The notes under the pieces: model-generated | Seen by the model: only the letters and a program-made list of their open reading frames with translations | Told to the model about the DNA's origin: nothing | Database searches by the model: none | Translations under genes and position numbers: made by a program | Assembly: GCF_012184385.1 (NCBI RefSeq) | Contig: NZ_VSRL01000009.1 | Location: 1 to 64,000, forward strand | DNA length: 64,000 bases | Reading direction: 5' to 3' | DNA from: Lentzea indica | Lineage (GTDB): Bacteria; Actinomycetota; Actinomycetes; Mycobacteriales; Pseudonocardiaceae | Part shown: one piece after another, positions 43,155-51,598 of the stretch | How the letters are laid out: each line of letters begins with the position of its first letter | Numbering within the stretch: the stretch's first letter is position 1

Positions 43155-46064
43155 CTACCTCGTAATCCGCAGGGTGATCACTTGGAAGGGGCGCAGCACC
43201 ACCTCTGCCGAGGCGTCACCGAGAGGCCGTTCGAGCAGGTCGGTCTCCTGGATTCCCTTGTACGCGAAGGAGGTGCTGATCGAGGCGCGTGCACGACCGC
43301 CGTGCGCCTCGTAAAGCCGGACGACGACGTCGCCCGACCGGTCGTCGGCCAGCTTCACGGCCTCGACCCTGACCGCGGGGTTGTCGGTCCGCACCAACGG
43401 TTCTGGTGCGGCTGAGCCGCGGACGGCCTGCGGCGGCAGGTTGATGCGGTACCCGGCGTCGATCGCTTCCTGCACTCCCGCTCCGACCACGAGGGCGTAG
43501 CGGAAGCGGTGCTCGCCCTGGTCGGTCTCCGGGTCGGGGAACCGCGGTGCGCGCAGCAGGGACAGGCGCACGGTCGTGGTGGTTCCGCCGTCCTCACGGG
43601 TGGTGCGGGTGACCTCGTGGCCGTAGGTCGAGTCGTTGACCACCGCGACGCCGTAGCCGGGCTCGCCGACGTGCAGGAAGCGGTGGGCGCAGATCTCGAA
43701 CTTCGCGGCCTCCCACGAGGTGTTGGTGTGCACCGGGCGGTGCAGGTGCCCGAACTGGGTCTCCGCGGTCGAGACCTCGGCGCGCAGGTCGAGCGGGAAC
43801 GCGATCTTGAGCAGCTTCTCCCGTTCCTGCCAGTCGACCTCGGTGTCGAAGTCGACCTGCTTGGCGCCTTCCCGCAGCCGGATGGTCTGGGTGAGCACCG
43901 AGTTGCCGAACTTCGCCCGCACGACCACGCCGTCGGAGGAGTCGACCCGTTCGGACGGGACCAGGTCGGCCTTCCAGTTGCGGTAGAACGGGTCGATGTC
44001 CCAGGCGTCCCACTGGTTCGGGTTGTCGCGGTGCAGCTGGGGCATGCCTGCGAACCCGTGCGGCGGCAGGACCTCGCGGTTCTCCTCCAGGTCCAGGATG
44101 GACAGCACGATGCCGTCGGCGTCGATCGTGACGCGAAGCCTGCCGTTGTCCAGAACGCCGTCGACGGGCGCGACGAACGGCTTTGGTGCGCAGCCTCCGA
44201 GCACGTCGAACGTCAGCTCCTCGTCGCCGTCGCCCTTGATCGCGTCGATGGCCTTGGAGGTCAGCGCCTTCAGCTCGGACGCCACACGAGCGTAGGTGGC
44301 CTCGGCCTCGCGGTGCACCCAGGCGATCGAGCTGCCCGGCAGGATGTCGTGGAATTGGTGCAGCAGCACGGTCTTCCACAGCCTGTCGAGGTCGTCGTAC
44401 GGGTACTCGTGGCCCTCCAGCGCGGCCGCGGTCGCCCAGTGCTCCGCCTCGCGCAGCAGGTGTTCGCTGCGCCGGTTGCCCTGCTTGGTCTTGGCCTGCG
44501 TGGTGTAGGTGGCGCGGTGCTTCTCCAGGTACAGCTCGCCCGCCCACACCGGTGCGTCCGGGTACTCGTCCTGCGCGGCCTGGAAGAAGTCGCGCGGAGG
44601 TTCCACCCGAACCGTCGGTGAGCCTTCGAGGTTCGCGACCCGGTGCGCGGTCTCCATCATCTCGCGGGTGGGGCCGCCACCGCCGTCGCCGTACCCGAAC
44701 GGCACCAGCGACCGCGAAGCCTTGGCGTGCTCGGCGAACTGGCGCGACGCGCGGGCCAGCTCCTCACCTGAAAGAGAGGAGTTGTAGGTGTCGACCGGCG
44801 GGAAGTGCGTGAAGATCCGGGTGCCGTCGATGCCCTCCCACCAGAACGTGTGGTGCGGGAACTTGTTGATCTGGTTCCACGACAGCTTCTGCGTCAGGAA
44901 CCAGCGCGAGCCCGAGAGCTTGATCAGCTGGGGGAGCGCGGCGCTGTAGCCGAACGAGTCCGGCAGCCAGACCTCTTCCGTCTCCACCCCGAAGTTGTCC
45001 AGGAAGAAGCGCTTGCCGTGCACGAGCTGGCGTGTCATCGCCTCGCCGCCGGGCATGTTCGTGTCCGACTCGACCCACATGCCGCCGACCGGCACGAACT
45101 GTCCACTCCGGACCTTCTCGCGGACCCGGTCCCACACGTGCGGGTGGTGGTCCTTCATCCAGGCGTACTGCTGCGCCTGGGAGCACGCGAAGTAGAAGTC
45201 CGGATACTCGTCCATCAGCTTGGTGACGTTCGAGAACGTCCTGGCGCACTTGCGGACGGTTTCCCTCAGCGGCCACAACCAGGCGCTGTCGATGTGCGCG
45301 TGGCCGATCGCGGAGACCTTGTGCGCGGAGGCGTTCGCGGGCAACGCCAGCACACCGGAAAGCTCTTGTCGTGCCAGGTCGGCGGTGGCGGCGACCTCGT
45401 TGAGGTCCAGCGCGTCCATCGCCCGGTCCAGCGCGTGCAGGATCTTGTGCCGGCGCGGGTCGTGCTCCTGCAGTTCCTTCATCAGGCTCTGCAGCACCTC
45501 GATGTCGAGCATCAGGTGCCACACCTGCGGCTGGAACACCGCGAGCTCAGCCTTGAGGATCTTGTACAACGGCTCGGACCCCGCAGTTTCCTTGTCTCCC
45601 AGCGGGGTCGGCAGGAACGGGTGGAAGTCCAGGATCGTCGGGTTGCCCGCGGCCTCCAGGTAGAACAGGACTTCCGAGCCGTCCACTGGCAGGTACGTGT
45701 TGCGCGGTTCGATGCCCTTGATCGGTTCGCCGGCCGCGTTGTACGCGAGGCCTTCCGACTGGAAGCCGGGGCCGGGGTGGGTGAAGCCGAGGTCCAGCAC
45801 GACCTCGACCTGCTTGCCCTGCCACGCCTGCGGAACCTGCCCGGTCAGCCTGAACCAGCTCGTGCTCCACGGTGCGCCCCAGGCGTCGCCGACGCTCGCC
45901 GGTTCGTAGGTGGCTCGAAGGGCTTCCCCGACAGGGACGGGCTCGTCCGGCACGGTCCACACGGCCAGGTCGAGCGGTGCGGTCTCGCCGTAGATCGCCG
46001 GGCGGATGCGTTCCTTCAGCGTGCGGTTGAGTCGTTCTTCCAGCAGCGCGCGTTCGTCGTGCAT
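43155..46064 (-). CDS. GH38 alpha-mannosidase
   Basis: 969 residues, typical for bacterial GH38. The zinc-binding motif is GHAHIDSAWLWPLRETVRKCARTF (His257, Asp259). Nucleophile Asp369 is in WLPDSFGYSAALPQ, with FHDILPGSSIAWVHREAE further on. The C-terminal beta-sandwich is complete. No signal peptide, so it works on imported oligosaccharides in the cytoplasm, removing alpha-linked mannose. It starts 4 bp after the GH5-like gene, fully within the operon. Confidence 0.93.
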   Translation of the reverse strand: MHDERALLEERLNRTLKERIRPAIYGETAPLDLAVWTVPDEPVPVGEALRATYEPASVGDAWGAPWSTSWFRLTGQVPQAWQGKQVEVVLDLGFTHPGPGFQSEGLAYNAAGEPIKGIEPRNTYLPVDGSEVLFYLEAAGNPTILDFHPFLPTPLGDKETAGSEPLYKILKAELAVFQPQVWHLMLDIEVLQSLMKELQEHDPRRHKILHALDRAMDALDLNEVAATADLARQELSGVLALPANASAHKVSAIGHAHIDSAWLWPLRETVRKCARTFSNVTKLMDEYPDFYFACSQAQQYAWMKDHHPHVWDRVREKVRSGQFVPVGGMWVESDTNMPGGEAMTRQLVHGKRFFLDNFGVETEEVWLPDSFGYSAALPQLIKLSGSRWFLTQKLSWNQINKFPHHTFWWEGIDGTRIFTHFPPVDTYNSSLSGEELARASRQFAEHAKASRSLVPFGYGDGGGGPTREMMETAHRVANLEGSPTVRVEPPRDFFQAAQDEYPDAPVWAGELYLEKHRATYTTQAKTKQGNRRSEHLLREAEHWATAAALEGHEYPYDDLDRLWKTVLLHQFHDILPGSSIAWVHREAEATYARVASELKALTSKAIDAIKGDGDEELTFDVLGGCAPKPFVAPVDGVLDNGRLRVTIDADGIVLSILDLEENREVLPPHGFAGMPQLHRDNPNQWDAWDIDPFYRNWKADLVPSERVDSSDGVVVRAKFGNSVLTQTIRLREGAKQVDFDTEVDWQEREKLLKIAFPLDLRAEVSTAETQFGHLHRPVHTNTSWEAAKFEICAHRFLHVGEPGYGVAVVNDSTYGHEVTRTTREDGGTTTTVRLSLLRAPRFPDPETDQGEHRFRYALVVGAGVQEAIDAGYRINLPPQAVRGSAAPEPLVRTDNPAVRVEAVKLADDRSGDVVVRLYEAHGGRARASISTSFAYKGIQETDLLERPLGDASAEVVLRPFQVITLRITR

Positions 46065-46068
46065 GTGT

Positions 46069-47199
46069 TCACCCCAGCTCGATCGAGGCCCGCACGCCGT
46101 TGCGCGCGAGATTCATCCACTCTTCGAAGAAAGCGCCACCCGGTCCCCACGAGGGCCGGTTGCCGTGCAGCTTGATCGGCGTGCGCTCGACCGGTGCCGG
46201 CGTCGCCTCTCGCCCTGCGTCGCGGACGATCCGGGCGATCGCTTCTCCGAGCGGCTTGACCTTGCGTTCCGTCGTCAACAGCCCCAACTCGTACTCGCGA
46301 TCGGGGAAGTCCACCAGCGCACGGTCGACGTCGTGCGAGCACCACCACGTGATGCCCCACAGGTTCGCGCAGGTCAGCACGTTCGCAAGCGTTTGCTCCG
46401 CGAACTCGGGCGCCTGCTCGGCACTGATCTCGGGCTGGGCGGCGCCGACCTCCTGCAGCCACACGGGCCGCTGCGGGTCCTTCGCGTGCGCCTTCGCCAG
46501 TTCGACGAGGTATTCGGCGTGATGGACGCTCTCGGCGGAGAGAGACCCGTAACGCTGTGCCGTGCCGTTGAAGACCCACGAGTGCACTGTCGTCATCGCG
46601 CCCTTGTTGGCGGCGTGCTCGGGCAGGAACGAGTGTTCGCTCTCGTACCAGACGGCGTCGTACTCGGAGTGGACGTGCGGCCGGCCCGGTGCGGCCTTGT
46701 CGCACTCGGCGAGCAGCGTGTCGATCCACTCGCCGGCCTGTTCCGGCGTGCAGGGGTTCGATTCGGTGAGCAGGTTGACCTCGTTGCCCAGGGTGAAGCC
46801 GAGGAAGCTGGGCTTGTCTTTCAGCGCCTCGGCGAGCGTGCGGATGTAGAACCTCTGCCCGCTGATCACCTCGGCGTCGGTGAAGATGTTGCGGCGGTGC
46901 CAGGTCTGCACCCACGACGGGTAGAAGTCGAAGCTCGACAGGTGGCCCTGCAGCACGTCGACCTGCACGTCCAGACCGGTCTCGTGGGCGGCGTCGAGCA
47001 TTTGCGCGAGCTGCTCGACGGCCTTGGGGCGGACCAGTCCGCGGTTGGGCTGGAACACCGGCCACAGCGGGAACACCCGCACGTGGTCGAGGCCGAGGCC
47101 GGCGATGGACTCGAAGTCGGCTTTGACGTCGTCGATGGAGAAGTCGAGCCAGTGGTGGAACCAGCCGGTCGACGGGGTGTAGTTCACGCCGAAACGCAA
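46069..47199 (-). CDS. GH5-like (clan GH-A) glycosidase, probable beta-mannosidase of N-glycan core
   Basis: 376 residues from TTG 47199, selected because AAGGAG ends eight bases upstream and this start avoids overlap with the permease gene. Clan GH-A: acid/base Glu140 in LGNEVN and nucleophile Glu250 in WLQEVG. The N-terminus RFGVNYTPSTGWFHHWLDF is like GH5_18, whose Bifidobacterium longum member hydrolyses Man-beta-1,4-GlcNAc in high-mannose glycan use (recalled). Cytoplasmic. In this operon it would remove the last core mannose left after GH38 action. Subfamily assignment is by eye. Confidence 0.8.
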   Translation of the reverse strand: MRFGVNYTPSTGWFHHWLDFSIDDVKADFESIAGLGLDHVRVFPLWPVFQPNRGLVRPKAVEQLAQMLDAAHETGLDVQVDVLQGHLSSFDFYPSWVQTWHRRNIFTDAEVISGQRFYIRTLAEALKDKPSFLGFTLGNEVNLLTESNPCTPEQAGEWIDTLLAECDKAAPGRPHVHSEYDAVWYESEHSFLPEHAANKGAMTTVHSWVFNGTAQRYGSLSAESVHHAEYLVELAKAHAKDPQRPVWLQEVGAAQPEISAEQAPEFAEQTLANVLTCANLWGITWWCSHDVDRALVDFPDREYELGLLTTERKVKPLGEAIARIVRDAGREATPAPVERTPIKLHGNRPSWGPGGAFFEEWMNLARNGVRASIELG

Positions 47200-47221
47200 G
47201 GCCGAATCTCCTTCTGGGGTT

Positions 47222-48028
47222 TCATCCCTTGATCGCGCCTTCTCCGACACCGCGGAAGAAGTGCTTTTGCAGCAACAGGAACAGCAGGATCAGCGGGAGA
47301 ACGGCGATGATCGTGCCCGCCGCCACCAGCCGCTGGTTCTGCACGAACGTGCCCTGGAGGTACGCCAGGCCGATGGTGAGCGTGTACTTCTCCTGGTCGC
47401 TCAGCACCACGAGCGGCCAGAGGAAGTCGTCCCAGCTGAACATGAACGAGAACAGCGCCACCACGACCAGCGTGCCCTTCACCGACGGCAGCGCGAGGCG
47501 GGTGAACCGCTGCCACGCGTTGGCGCCGTCGATGACCGCGGCTTCCTCGACTTCGGCGGGGAGTGCGAGGAAGGCGTTGCGCAGCAACAGGACGTTGAGC
47601 GCGGCGATCGAGCCGGGCAGCACGACGCCGGTGAGCGTGTTGGTGAGCCCGAGCCCGCGCATCACCAGGAACAGCGAGATCAGAATCGCCTCGAACGGCA
47701 CCAGGATGCTGCTGGCGAAGATCACACCGGCGAGCTTGCGGCCTCGGAACTTCAGCCGTGCCAAGGCGTATCCGGCCATGGCCGCGCCGAGGCAGTTCGT
47801 GATGACGTTGACGCTCGCCACTCCCAGCGAGTTGAGCGCGAACGTCCAGACCGGCACGACGTCGGCGACCGCGGCGTAGTTCCCGAACGTCGGGTCGTCC
47901 GGGATGAAGTCGGGGACGAAGACGTCCTCGTTCGGTCCCTTGATGCTGGTCGCGAACTGCCACAGGAACGGCCCGATGCTGATCGCGAGGATGGCCAGCA
48001 GCGCGCTGTAGCGGAGCACGAGCTTCAC
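47222..48028 (-). CDS. Sugar ABC transporter permease, MalG type
   Basis: 268 residues, six hydrophobic helices. The EAA loop reads EVEEAAVIDGANAWQRFTRLALPSVKG, and FIPDDPTFGNYAAV in the first periplasmic loop is typical of carbohydrate importers (CUT1). Its start overlaps the MalF-type permease stop by 4 bp. It forms the membrane channel with its partner; there is no ATPase gene in the operon, so a shared MsiK-type ATPase encoded elsewhere is presumed. Confidence 0.92.
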   Translation of the reverse strand: MKLVLRYSALLAILAISIGPFLWQFATSIKGPNEDVFVPDFIPDDPTFGNYAAVADVVPVWTFALNSLGVASVNVITNCLGAAMAGYALARLKFRGRKLAGVIFASSILVPFEAILISLFLVMRGLGLTNTLTGVVLPGSIAALNVLLLRNAFLALPAEVEEAAVIDGANAWQRFTRLALPSVKGTLVVVALFSFMFSWDDFLWPLVVLSDQEKYTLTIGLAYLQGTFVQNQRLVAAGTIIAVLPLILLFLLLQKHFFRGVGEGAIKG

Positions 48029-48894
48029 AGCTGGTCCTCCCTGCGGTTGAGCTTGAGGGTGATCAGCAGGAGCCCCAGCAGGATCACGAAGAGCACGAAG
48101 CTCAGCGCCGAGGCGTACCCGACCTCACCGGTGAGGCCGCGGCCGGTCAGCTGGATGAGCATCACCATCGTGGTGCTCGCCCCGCCAGGACCGCCGGACC
48201 CGCCGGAGAGCAGGTAGATCTCGGAGAACACGCGGAACCCGTTGACCGCGCTCAGCGCCGCGACGAGCACCATCGTGGGACGCAGTGAGGGCACGGTGAC
48301 CGACCAGAACCTCCTGACCGGTCCCGCGCCGTCGACCATCGCGGCCTCGTGCAGGTCCTTCGGCACGTTCGCGAGCGCGGCCAGGTAGATCACCATGTAG
48401 TAGCCAAGGCCGCGCCAGACCGTCACCACCATCGAGCTGACCAGCAGCAGTGTCGAGTCGGTGAGGAACCCGATTCTGGTGCCGCCCAACGCTTCGACGA
48501 CGTTGTTCACCAGGCCGCGGCTGTCCAGCAGCCACGTCCAGATGAGCCCGACCACGACCGCGGACGCGATCACCGGCGTGAAGAACGCCGTGCGGAAGAT
48601 CCCGATGCCCGGCACGATCTTCTGTGCGAGCATCGCGATCAGCAGCGGCAACAGCACCAACGGCGGCACGACGCACACCATGTAGAGCAGGCTGTTGCGC
48701 GCGGCCAGCCAGAACTTCGGGTCCTGCGCCATCCGCACGAAGTTGTCCACACCGGTGAACTGGCCGCTGCCCAGCGCGCTCGCGTCGGTGAACGCGAGCA
48801 CGATCATGTTCAGGAACGGGAAGATCGTGAACATGATGCAGACGGCCAGTCCTGGCAACAGGAACAGCCACGGCGTGTAGGGCCTGTGGGTCAT
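48025..48894 (-). CDS. Sugar ABC transporter permease, MalF type
   Basis: 289 residues, six helices, EAA loop LHEAAMVDGAGPVRRFWSVTVPSLRPT, start PWLFLLPGLAVCIMFTIFPFLNMIVLAF (CUT1 signature). It follows the binding-protein gene after 4 bp and overlaps the next permease by 4 bp, so the two subunits are made together. Confidence 0.92.
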   Translation of the reverse strand: MTHRPYTPWLFLLPGLAVCIMFTIFPFLNMIVLAFTDASALGSGQFTGVDNFVRMAQDPKFWLAARNSLLYMVCVVPPLVLLPLLIAMLAQKIVPGIGIFRTAFFTPVIASAVVVGLIWTWLLDSRGLVNNVVEALGGTRIGFLTDSTLLLVSSMVVTVWRGLGYYMVIYLAALANVPKDLHEAAMVDGAGPVRRFWSVTVPSLRPTMVLVAALSAVNGFRVFSEIYLLSGGSGGPGGASTTMVMLIQLTGRGLTGEVGYASALSFVLFVILLGLLLITLKLNRREDQL

Positions 48895-48898
48895 TGGT

Positions 48899-50152
48899 TC
48901 ACTTCAGCAGTCGGTTGCACTCGTTGACGGCGTCGTCCAACGCCTGCTTCGGTGACTTCTTGCCGAGCATGGCGTCGGCCAGTTGCTGCAGGAGCGCTTC
49001 GCGCATCTGGTCGCTGAACTGCACCGGCGTGTAGTTCACCGCGGTCTTGAGCTGCTTGGCCGCGGCGACGCGCACGCGTGCCTCGTCGCTGCCGTCCTCC
49101 GTGGTGAAGTACGGGTCGTCCCCGCCCTTCGACGTGGAGGGGAAGATCGACGCGAGCTTCGCGAACTTCACCTGGTTCTCGGCGTTGGTGACGAACCGGC
49201 CGAACGCGAGCGCGGTCGCCTGGTTCTTGCTGCTCTTCGGCACGCTCACGCCGTGCAGGAACATGTTGGCGCTGCCCGTGTTCGTGATGGGCTTGGTGAT
49301 GCCGATGTTCGCGTAGAGGCTGGGCGCGTCTGTCTTGAACTTGCCGAGGTCGTACGCGCTGCCGGGGTTGAGCGCGGTCTGCTGGGCCATGAACTTCGCG
49401 CCGGCGCCGGTGTAGTTCTGCGTGAGCGCCTCGGGGATCAGCGCGCCCGCGTCGTACATCCGCTTGTAGCTTTCGACGAACTCGACGCCCTTGGGCTCGT
49501 TGAAGGTGAACTTGTCGTTCTCGAACACCTTCACGCCGTACAGCCCGAAATCCGCGATCGACGGCGTCTGGCCGAGCATCGCGATCTTCTTCTCGGCGAG
49601 CTTGAGGGCCTGTTCCTCGAGCTCCTTGAAGTTCGCCGGTGGCTTGTTCGGGTCGAGGCCGGCCTGCTGGAACAACGCCTTGTTGTAGAAGATCGGGCCG
49701 GTGTTGAGGTACCACGGAAAGCCGTAGCAGCCACCCTTGCCGGGGATCTCGAACGCCTGCCAGGCGTTCTCGAGGTACTCCGGTTTGGCGTCTTTCAGGG
49801 ACTCGTCGAGGTTGACGAGCTGCCCGGCCTTGGCGAGCGGGAAGCTGAGGTCCGGCGGGACGTTGATGACGTCGGGCAGGCTGCCCGCGCTCGCGTCGGC
49901 CATGACCTTGGCCAGGTACCCGTCGGCCGGCTGGTCCACCCACTTCACGGTGGTGCCCTGGTGCTGCTTCTGGAACGCGTCGACGACACCGTTGACGTAG
50001 TCGGTGTACTTCGGCTTGAGAGACCAGGTCTGGAACGTGATCTCGCCGGTGACCTGACCGTTCGCCGCCGAGTTGCTCGCTGTGTTGCCGGACAGTCCGC
50101 ATCCCGCGACGGGCACCGCCGCCAGGCCCGCGAGGAACGTGCGCCTCTTCAT
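48899..50152 (-). CDS. Sugar ABC transporter substrate-binding lipoprotein
   Basis: 417 residues from ATG 50152, with GGAGGT eight bases upstream (GTG 50158 would be too close). The N-terminus MKRRTFLAGLAAVPVAGC has twin arginines and a lipobox (Cys18), so Tat export with lipid anchoring is possible. The mature protein is an SBP_bac_1 fold (GEITFQTWSLKPKYTDYVNGVVDAFQKQ). First gene of the six-gene operon; the ligand is inferred to be high-mannose oligosaccharide from its enzymes. Confidence 0.9.
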   Translation of the reverse strand: MKRRTFLAGLAAVPVAGCGLSGNTASNSAANGQVTGEITFQTWSLKPKYTDYVNGVVDAFQKQHQGTTVKWVDQPADGYLAKVMADASAGSLPDVINVPPDLSFPLAKAGQLVNLDESLKDAKPEYLENAWQAFEIPGKGGCYGFPWYLNTGPIFYNKALFQQAGLDPNKPPANFKELEEQALKLAEKKIAMLGQTPSIADFGLYGVKVFENDKFTFNEPKGVEFVESYKRMYDAGALIPEALTQNYTGAGAKFMAQQTALNPGSAYDLGKFKTDAPSLYANIGITKPITNTGSANMFLHGVSVPKSSKNQATALAFGRFVTNAENQVKFAKLASIFPSTSKGGDDPYFTTEDGSDEARVRVAAAKQLKTAVNYTPVQFSDQMREALLQQLADAMLGKKSPKQALDDAVNECNRLLK

Positions 50153-50184
50153 TGACACCCACCTCCTTGGTCGCGGACCCTAGC

Positions 50185-50196
50185 TAAACCGGTTTA
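50185..50196. promoter_or_regulatory. Probable LacI-family operator
   Basis: TAAACCGGTTTA is a perfect 12-bp palindrome with the central CG typical of LacI/GalR operators. It lies 33 bp upstream of the binding-protein ATG and 56 bp upstream of the divergent lacI-type start, well placed to control both. Confidence 0.8.
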
Positions 50197-50251
50197 TCTC
50201 CGGCTAGCCTCCGACCGTCTTGTTGTCTCGTTCCGGACAGGGTGCGTTGCG

Positions 50252-51241
50252 GTGAAGAGGCCGACCATCAAGGACATCGCGGCCGCGGCCGGGGTGTCGA
50301 AGGGTGCTGTGTCGCTCGCGTTGAACGGCCGGTCCGGGGTGTCCGAGTCGACGCGTGCCCGTGTGCTGGAGGTGGCTTCGTCTCTCGGGTACCGGCCGTC
50401 GGTCACCGCTCGGGCGTTGTCGTCTGCTTCAGCCGACGCGGTGGGGCTGGTGCTGGTGCGGCCGCCTCGGGCTTTGGGGGACGAGGCGTTCTTCTTCCAG
50501 CTGATCGCCGGGATGCAGTCCGAGATGTCTTCCGCGCTGTTGTTGCAGGTGGTGGCTTCTCGGTCGGATGAGATCGCCCTGTACCAGCGGTGGTGGGCTG
50601 AGCATCGGGTTGACGGCGTGTTCCTCGTGGATCTGCTGGTGTCGGATCCTCGGGTGGAGTTGATGACTTCGCTGGGGTTGCCGGCCGTCGTGGTGGGTGG
50701 GGCTGGCCACCACGGGGAGTTGGCCTCTGTTTGGGCCGACGACTATGCGGCCATGACCTCGGTGGTCGAGTACTTGAAGTCGTTGGGGCATCGGCGGATC
50801 GCCCGGGTCGCCGGGTTGCCGTCCCTGCTGCACACCGTGCGGCGAGACGCCGCCTTTGTCGAGTCCGTTGTGGATGGTGTGATCGTTCCTGGGGACTACA
50901 CGGCTGAGTCCGGGGCTGTGGCCACGCGGGCTCTGTTGTCGTCTTCTTCTCCGCCTACGGCGATCGTGTACGACAACGACGTGATGGCGGTGGCTGGGGC
51001 TGAGGTGGCTTCCTCGTTGGGGGTTGCGGTGCCTTCGGAGTTGTCACTTGTGGCTTGGGACGACTCGGTTTTGTGTCAGCATGGGCGGTTGACTGCGTTG
51101 TCTCGGGACACGTTCGCGTTCGGGGCTCGGGCTGCTCGGGCTTTGGGGGCTGTGATCGAGGGGGCCTTGCCTACCGATGTTGAGGATGTGTTGCCTGAGT
51201 TGGTTGTTCGGGGGTCTTCTGGGGTTGCGCCGGTTTCGTAG
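50252..51241 (+). CDS. LacI-family transcriptional regulator of the N-glycan operon
   Basis: 329 residues from GTG 50252. The N-terminal helix-turn-helix TIKDIAAAAGVSKGAVSLALNGRSGVSESTRARVLEVASSLGYRPS (residues 5-49) includes the hinge-helix start, followed by a periplasmic-binding-protein-like effector domain (VGLVLVRPP, DGVFLVDLLVSDPRVELM, AIVYDNDVMAVAGAEVASSLG). It most likely represses the divergent sugar operon through the palindrome at 50185-50196 until a liberated glycan fragment binds. Confidence 0.93.
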   Translation: MKRPTIKDIAAAAGVSKGAVSLALNGRSGVSESTRARVLEVASSLGYRPSVTARALSSASADAVGLVLVRPPRALGDEAFFFQLIAGMQSEMSSALLLQVVASRSDEIALYQRWWAEHRVDGVFLVDLLVSDPRVELMTSLGLPAVVVGGAGHHGELASVWADDYAAMTSVVEYLKSLGHRRIARVAGLPSLLHTVRRDAAFVESVVDGVIVPGDYTAESGAVATRALLSSSSPPTAIVYDNDVMAVAGAEVASSLGVAVPSELSLVAWDDSVLCQHGRLTALSRDTFAFGARAARALGAVIEGALPTDVEDVLPELVVRGSSGVAPVS

Positions 51242-51322
51242 GTTGTCTCCCTGTTGCGTTGGCGGGTGCCGGTTTGTTGTCCGTAGGTGGGTTGGGTTGC
51301 GTGCTTGTGTTCCTGCTGCTTT

Positions 51323-51339
51323 CTGGGGCTCCGCCCCAG
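51323..51339 (+). terminator. GC hairpin after lacI-type gene
   Basis: CTGGGGC pairs with GCCCCAG across a 3-nt loop, 82 bp past the regulator stop. Same sequence family as the hairpin at 33796-33814. Confidence 0.5.
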
Positions 51340-51440
51340 ACCCCGCCAATCTGATCAAAGACCAGTCCAGCGCCGCGCGCGGGTTGATGGCACGCCTGTT
51401 GCTTTTGGCGGCTTGCGGCTGCGTAGGTGGTGCTGTTGGT

Positions 51441-51514
51441 GTGGGGTGGTCCCGTCACGAGTCGCACGGAGGCGGCAGGACGCGTCGGTACGACTCGTGA
51501 CGGGACCACCCCAC
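51441..51514. repeat. 24-bp perfect inverted repeat with 26-bp spacer
   Basis: The arm 51441-51464 (begins GTGGGGTGGTCCCGTCACGA) is exactly complementary to 51491-51514. The pairing breaks cleanly at both ends. It could be a remnant of a small mobile element, an extruding cruciform or a terminator for one flanking gene; no flanking target-site duplication was evident. Confidence 0.85.
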
Positions 51515-51598
51515 CCGCTGGCTGTGTGAAGGGCGCGCTCGGCTCCGCCTTCGCGTTCGGCTCGGGCCTTCGGTCCTCGTCCTGCTGTCTGGTGGCTA

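Larger units (their letters stand above)
51242..51598. other. Intergenic region with large inverted repeat
   Basis: No gene supported. It contains a GC hairpin (51323-51339) and a 24-bp perfect inverted repeat (51441-51514). The right end (51530-51590) is low-complexity CGGCTCCGCC/TTCGCGTTCGG sequence of a kind often seen between genes in Pseudonocardiaceae. Confidence 0.6.

Noticed and set aside
46069-47250. Longer start (47250) for the GH5-like gene
   Set aside because: It would overlap the permease by 29 bp, whereas TTG 47199 has an AAGGAG site and a typical N-terminus.
48891-50162. Second minus-strand frame over the sugar-binding protein
   Set aside because: Arg/Gly/Ala-rich off-frame reading of a clear lipoprotein gene.
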